Of a stretch of DNA of 14,767 bases, positions 12,468-14,767 are shown in pieces. How positions within the stretch are numbered: the first letter of the stretch is position 1; each line of letters begins with the position of its first letter. The translations under genes were made by a program, and so were the position numbers. The stretch covers positions 1 to 14,767 of the forward strand of contig CAKUHB010000045.1 of NCBI GenBank assembly GCA_934655875.1, given 5' to 3'. Under the pieces are notes generated by a model. It was not told where the DNA came from and ran no database searches. It worked only from the letters and a program-made list of their open reading frames with translations. This DNA is from an uncultured Oscillospiraceae bacterium (GTDB taxonomy: Bacteria; Bacillota; Clostridia; Oscillospirales; Oscillospiraceae).

Positions 12468-14300
12468 TTATTCAACGGTGACGCTCTTGGCGAGGTTGCG
12501 GGGCTTATCGATGTCGCAGCCGCGCTGCAGCGCGACATAGTACGCGAACAGCTGCAGCGGCACCACGCCGAGCAGCGGCAGGAGCATCAGCTCCGTGTCC
12601 GGGATGGTCAGGATGCCGTCAACGCGCTTTTCCATCTCCTCGCGGTTCTGCTCCGTGGTCAGCGCAAGGACGCTCGCGCCGCGGGCTTTGACCTCGATGA
12701 CGTTGCTCATGGCCTTGTCAAAGAGCGGGGAATAGGTCCCCAGCGCCACAACGAGCGTGCCCGGCTCGATCAGCGAGATCGTCCCGTGCTTCAGTTCGCC
12801 GGACGCATACGCTTCGGAGTGAATGTAGGAGATCTCCTTGAGCTTCAGAGAGCCCTCCATGCCGAGCGCATAGTCCAGATTCCGGCCGATAAAGAACACG
12901 GAATCGTGGTTAAAATACTGCGACGCGTAATACTGGATCCGCTCGCGGTTGGAGAGGATCTGCTCGACCTGCGCAGGCAGGGCGGCGATGGCCGTCGTCA
13001 GACAGTTTTCCTCTTCTGCGGGCAGTTTGCCAAGCTTTGCGGCCAGCCAGACGGCCAGCAGATCCAGAACGGCCATCTGCGTGGAATACGCCTTGGTTGT
13101 AGCCACGGCGATCTCCGGCCCGGCCCAGGTATAGAGGACATCGTCCGACTCGCGCGCGATGGAGCTGCCGACGACGTTGACGATGGACAAGATCCGCGCG
13201 CCGAGCGCCTTGGCTTCGCGCAGGGCGGCCATGGTGTCGAGCGTTTCGCCGGACTGGCTGATGATGACGGCAAGCGTCTTTTCGTTTACGATCGGGCTGC
13301 AATAGCGGAACTCGGAGGCCAGAATGACCTCGACCGGCATGCGCGTCAGTTTTTCCAGATTGTATTTGCCGACCATGCCCACATGATACGAGGAGCCGCA
13401 GGCGATGATCTTGATGCAGTCGTAGCGGCTGATGTCGAGGGACAGACCGTCGAAGACGACTTTCCCGTCCTTGATGCGCGGCAGAATGGCGCGGCGCAGC
13501 GCCTCCGGCTCTTCCATGATCTCCTTGAGCATGAAGTGCTCATAGCCGCCCTTTTCCGCGGCCGAGATCTCCCAGTCGATGTGGTGGTGCTCCTTCTCAA
13601 TGGGCAGCTCCATTGCGTTGTAGAGCTGAATGCCGTCGCAGCCGAGGACGGCGACCTCGCCGTCGTCCATGTACACGACGTCACGGGTATATTTGACGAG
13701 CGCCGTCACGTCGGAAGCGATGAAATTCTCGCCCTCGCCGAAGCCCAGCAGCAGCGGCGCGTCCTTGCGCGCAGCATAGATATGCGACGGGTCGTCAGCG
13801 GAAAGAATGCCGAGCGCGTAAGCACCCTCGATCCGGTGCAGAACCATGTACAGCGCGTCCGAGACCGTCTGTACCTCCGGCAGCTGCATGCAGTATTCCA
13901 TCAGCTGCGCAACGACCTCGGTGTCGGTCTGAGAGACAAAGGTGACGCCTTTGTCCTCCAGAAATTCGCGGATCTCCAGATAGTTTTCGATGATGCCGTT
14001 GTGAACCACGGCAATGCGGCCGTTCTGAGAGACCTGCGGATGGGAGTTGACGTCGTTCGGCTCGCCGTGGGTCGCCCAGCGGGTATGGCCGATGCCGAGC
14101 GTGCCGGGCAGAGACGCGCCGTTGTCCGTTTTCTCGATCAGATTTTGCAGACGGCCCTTGGCCTTTTCGACCTCCAGACGGCCGTCCTGCTCCACGCAGA
14201 TGCCGGCGGAGTCGTAGCCCCGGTATTCCAGGCGCGACAAACCCTCCAGCAGAATCGGAGCCGCCTGCTGCTTTCCTACGTATCCAACGATACCACACAT
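12468..14300 (-). CDS. glmS: Glutamine-fructose-6-phosphate aminotransferase (isomerizing)
   Basis: GlmS converts fructose-6-phosphate and glutamine to glucosamine-6-phosphate, the first step towards UDP-GlcNAc and peptidoglycan. The 610-aa product has the normal length. The N-terminal glutaminase domain begins MCGIVGYVG with the catalytic Cys2, followed by YRGYDSAG (26-33), HTRWATHGEPN (72-82), VVHNGIIENY (98-107) and SQTDTEV (123-129). The two SIS sugar domains show ACGSSYHVG and SQSGETLDT in the first and IGRNLDYALGMEGSLKLKEI with YASGELKHG in the second, and the C-terminus ends in the conserved PRNLAKSVTVE with the catalytic Lys. The ATG at 14300 follows AGGAGG; the upstream frame extension covers the leader ribozyme and is not coding. 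Expression should be switched off by glucosamine-6-phosphate through that ribozyme. It is a single-gene unit. Confidence 0.98.
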   Translation of the reverse strand: MCGIVGYVGKQQAAPILLEGLSRLEYRGYDSAGICVEQDGRLEVEKAKGRLQNLIEKTDNGASLPGTLGIGHTRWATHGEPNDVNSHPQVSQNGRIAVVHNGIIENYLEIREFLEDKGVTFVSQTDTEVVAQLMEYCMQLPEVQTVSDALYMVLHRIEGAYALGILSADDPSHIYAARKDAPLLLGFGEGENFIASDVTALVKYTRDVVYMDDGEVAVLGCDGIQLYNAMELPIEKEHHHIDWEISAAEKGGYEHFMLKEIMEEPEALRRAILPRIKDGKVVFDGLSLDISRYDCIKIIACGSSYHVGMVGKYNLEKLTRMPVEVILASEFRYCSPIVNEKTLAVIISQSGETLDTMAALREAKALGARILSIVNVVGSSIARESDDVLYTWAGPEIAVATTKAYSTQMAVLDLLAVWLAAKLGKLPAEEENCLTTAIAALPAQVEQILSNRERIQYYASQYFNHDSVFFIGRNLDYALGMEGSLKLKEISYIHSEAYASGELKHGTISLIEPGTLVVALGTYSPLFDKAMSNVIEVKARGASVLALTTEQNREEMEKRVDGILTIPDTELMLLPLLGVVPLQLFAYYVALQRGCDIDKPRNLAKSVTVE

Positions 14301-14314
14301 ATGTAATTGTTCCT

Positions 14315-14336
14315 CCTGTAATAAAATGTTACAGGA
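14315..14336 (-). promoter_or_regulatory. Hairpin covering half of the glmS Shine-Dalgarno site
   Basis: In the mRNA, UCCUGUAA (14336-14329) pairs with UUACAGGA (14321-14314) around a 7-base loop. The 3' arm contains the first part of AGGAGG (14317-14312), so the ribosome site would be partly hidden when the hairpin forms. Confidence 0.5.
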
Positions 14337-14359
14337 CAAACTCGCAGATATTTGCCTGA

Positions 14360-14511
14360 TCCTCCGTCCAAAGCCGCTTTGTTTTGCAGTCACCCACATA
14401 TTTCTCAGCTTTGTCACGCGCACGGAGTCCGCACGGAAACGCACCCGCCGAATTTTCGATCACGTTTCTCCTCGTTATCCTGCCGGCAGAGCCAGCAGGC
14501 ACATGGCGCTT
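14360..14511 (-). ncRNA. glmS ribozyme (glucosamine-6-phosphate-activated self-cleaving riboswitch)
   Basis: The minus-strand leader matches the glmS ribozyme core. Cleavage is expected between A14510 and G14509, just before GCGCC. P1 is CCTGCTGG/CCGGCAGG with a CTCTG loop; then come ACGAGG, GATCGA and TTCGGCGGGTGC. Counting G14509 as nucleotide 1, the residues I recall as essential in the Bacillus anthracis ribozyme fall at the same numbers: G40 (catalytic, 14470), A50 and U51 (14460, 14459) and G65 (14445). GCGCC can pair with GGUGC (14445-14441) as in the core pseudoknot. The distal P4 stem is CAAAGC/GCTTTG with an inner TGTGGGTGACTGCA hairpin. The family's UUGACGAGG appears as AUAACGAGG, a minor departure. 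When glucosamine-6-phosphate is plentiful it activates cleavage and the downstream glmS mRNA is degraded. The 3' boundary is approximate. Confidence 0.93.
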
Positions 14512-14561
14512 GTGATGGCCGAAAGCCATGATCCTCCTTTCTCAGTTCTGCGATTGATCAT

Positions 14562-14567
14562 ATTATA
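14562..14567 (-). promoter_or_regulatory. -10 element of the glmS promoter
   Basis: A perfect TATAAT on the minus strand about 52 bases before the ribozyme cleavage site; no good -35 is visible at 16-18 bases. Transcription would start near 14555 and give a leader of about 255 bases. Confidence 0.5.
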
Positions 14568-14640
14568 TGCGAAAAGTTACAAAAAAGCTACTATTATTTC
14601 ACAGCCGGACAAGCGGAATAAAAAAACTGGAAATCCCCTC

Positions 14641-14669
14641 TTGACAACCGGCCGGGGTTCTGCTATTAT
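14641..14669 (+). promoter_or_regulatory. Strong sigma-A promoter of the initiator tRNA
   Basis: Perfect TTGACA (14641-14646), 17-base spacer, TATTAT (14664-14669, 5 of 6). It is followed by a 6-bp hairpin GGCTCT-GTG-AGAGCC (14675-14689) directly before the tRNA. This is the best promoter in the window, as expected for a stable RNA gene. Confidence 0.85.
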
Positions 14670-14695
14670 AATAAGGCTCTGTGAGAGCCACATAT

Positions 14696-14767
14696 CGCGG
14701 GATAGAGCAGTTCGGTAGCTCGTCGGGCTCATAACCCTTAGAGTTAGCGTCCAGCTTTCAGGAGCAA
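14696..14767 (+). tRNA. Initiator tRNA-Met(CAU), 5' half only; sequence diverges in the anticodon stem
   Basis: CGCGGGA acceptor strand, the AGAGCAGTTCGGTAGCTC D-arm and GTCGGGCTCATAACCC anticodon arm match bacterial tRNA-fMet through tRNA position 41 (14737), including the initiator-specific GGG/CCC pairs and the unpaired-type 5' C1. From 14738 on, TTAGAGTTAGCG replaces the expected GAAGG variable region, and no T-arm, acceptor 3' strand or CCA is found in the remaining 30 bases. The gene is thus interrupted or truncated at base 42, or the window end is chimeric. The promoter directly upstream is intact. Confidence 0.75.

Noticed and set aside
12786..14306. A 506-codon open frame on the plus strand opposite glmS
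   Set aside because: It is the complement shadow of a clearly conserved GlmS; composition is unnatural and no start signal is present.

Overview
The window looks like a chromosomal piece from a GC-rich Gram-positive anaerobe of the Clostridia, most likely the Oscillospirales (Oscillibacter/Faecalibacterium-like gut bacteria). This rests on the rpsD-rpoA-rplQ order with strong AAGGAGG ribosome binding sites, a glmS gene preceded by a glmS ribozyme, the Clostridia-type PadR/SEDS-like and ECF sigma/anti-sigma pairs, and GC-rich palindromic intergenic repeats of a type I recall from that group. Taxonomy is inferred, not computed. Both ends cut through genes or elements, so this may be a contig.

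Layout. 1-1906: end of the alpha operon (partial rpsD, rpoA, rplQ) closed by an intrinsic terminator. 1962-3065: a membrane-anchored ComEC-like metallo-beta-lactamase-fold protein with a small C-terminal Ada-like domain, followed by a long hairpin. 3210-3932: a lipoprotein of unknown function whose 5' end is AT-rich. 3926-4591 (minus): a small SGNH/GDSL hydrolase that meets it tail to tail. 4592-4897: a divergent intergenic region with a strong hairpin and the promoter/operator region of a PadR regulator. 4898-6476: padR and a membrane protein with a permease prefix domain and a degenerate SEDS (FtsW/RodA)-like part. 6421-7140 (minus): a TauE/SafE-family permease whose 3' end overlaps the previous gene by 56 bases. 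7267-9843 (minus): a TetM-like translational GTPase fused to a C-terminal NYN (YacP/Rae1-type) nuclease domain. 9844-10670: about 830 bases without a gene, packed with perfect hairpins and a MITE-like palindrome with 23-base inverted ends. 10671-12342 (minus): an ECF sigma factor and its overlapping membrane anti-sigma gene. 12468-14300 (minus): glmS, with a terminator downstream and a glmS ribozyme upstream (about 14360-14510). 14641-14767 (plus): a strong promoter driving the 5' half of an initiator tRNA-Met, whose sequence departs from the tRNA in the anticodon stem.

How the parts work together. The alpha operon and initiator tRNA are core translation genes. GlmS makes glucosamine-6-phosphate for peptidoglycan and is controlled by its own product through the self-cleaving leader. 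The PadR pair and the sigma/anti-sigma pair are small self-contained regulatory units, probably for envelope stress. The most unusual items are the GTPase-NYN fusion, which lacks the tetracycline-displacing loop of true TetM proteins and may be a ribosome-associated RNase; the glmS leader, where a 66-codon frame runs through the ribozyme and ends in a hairpin covering half of the glmS Shine-Dalgarno site; and the interrupted initiator tRNA at the window edge.
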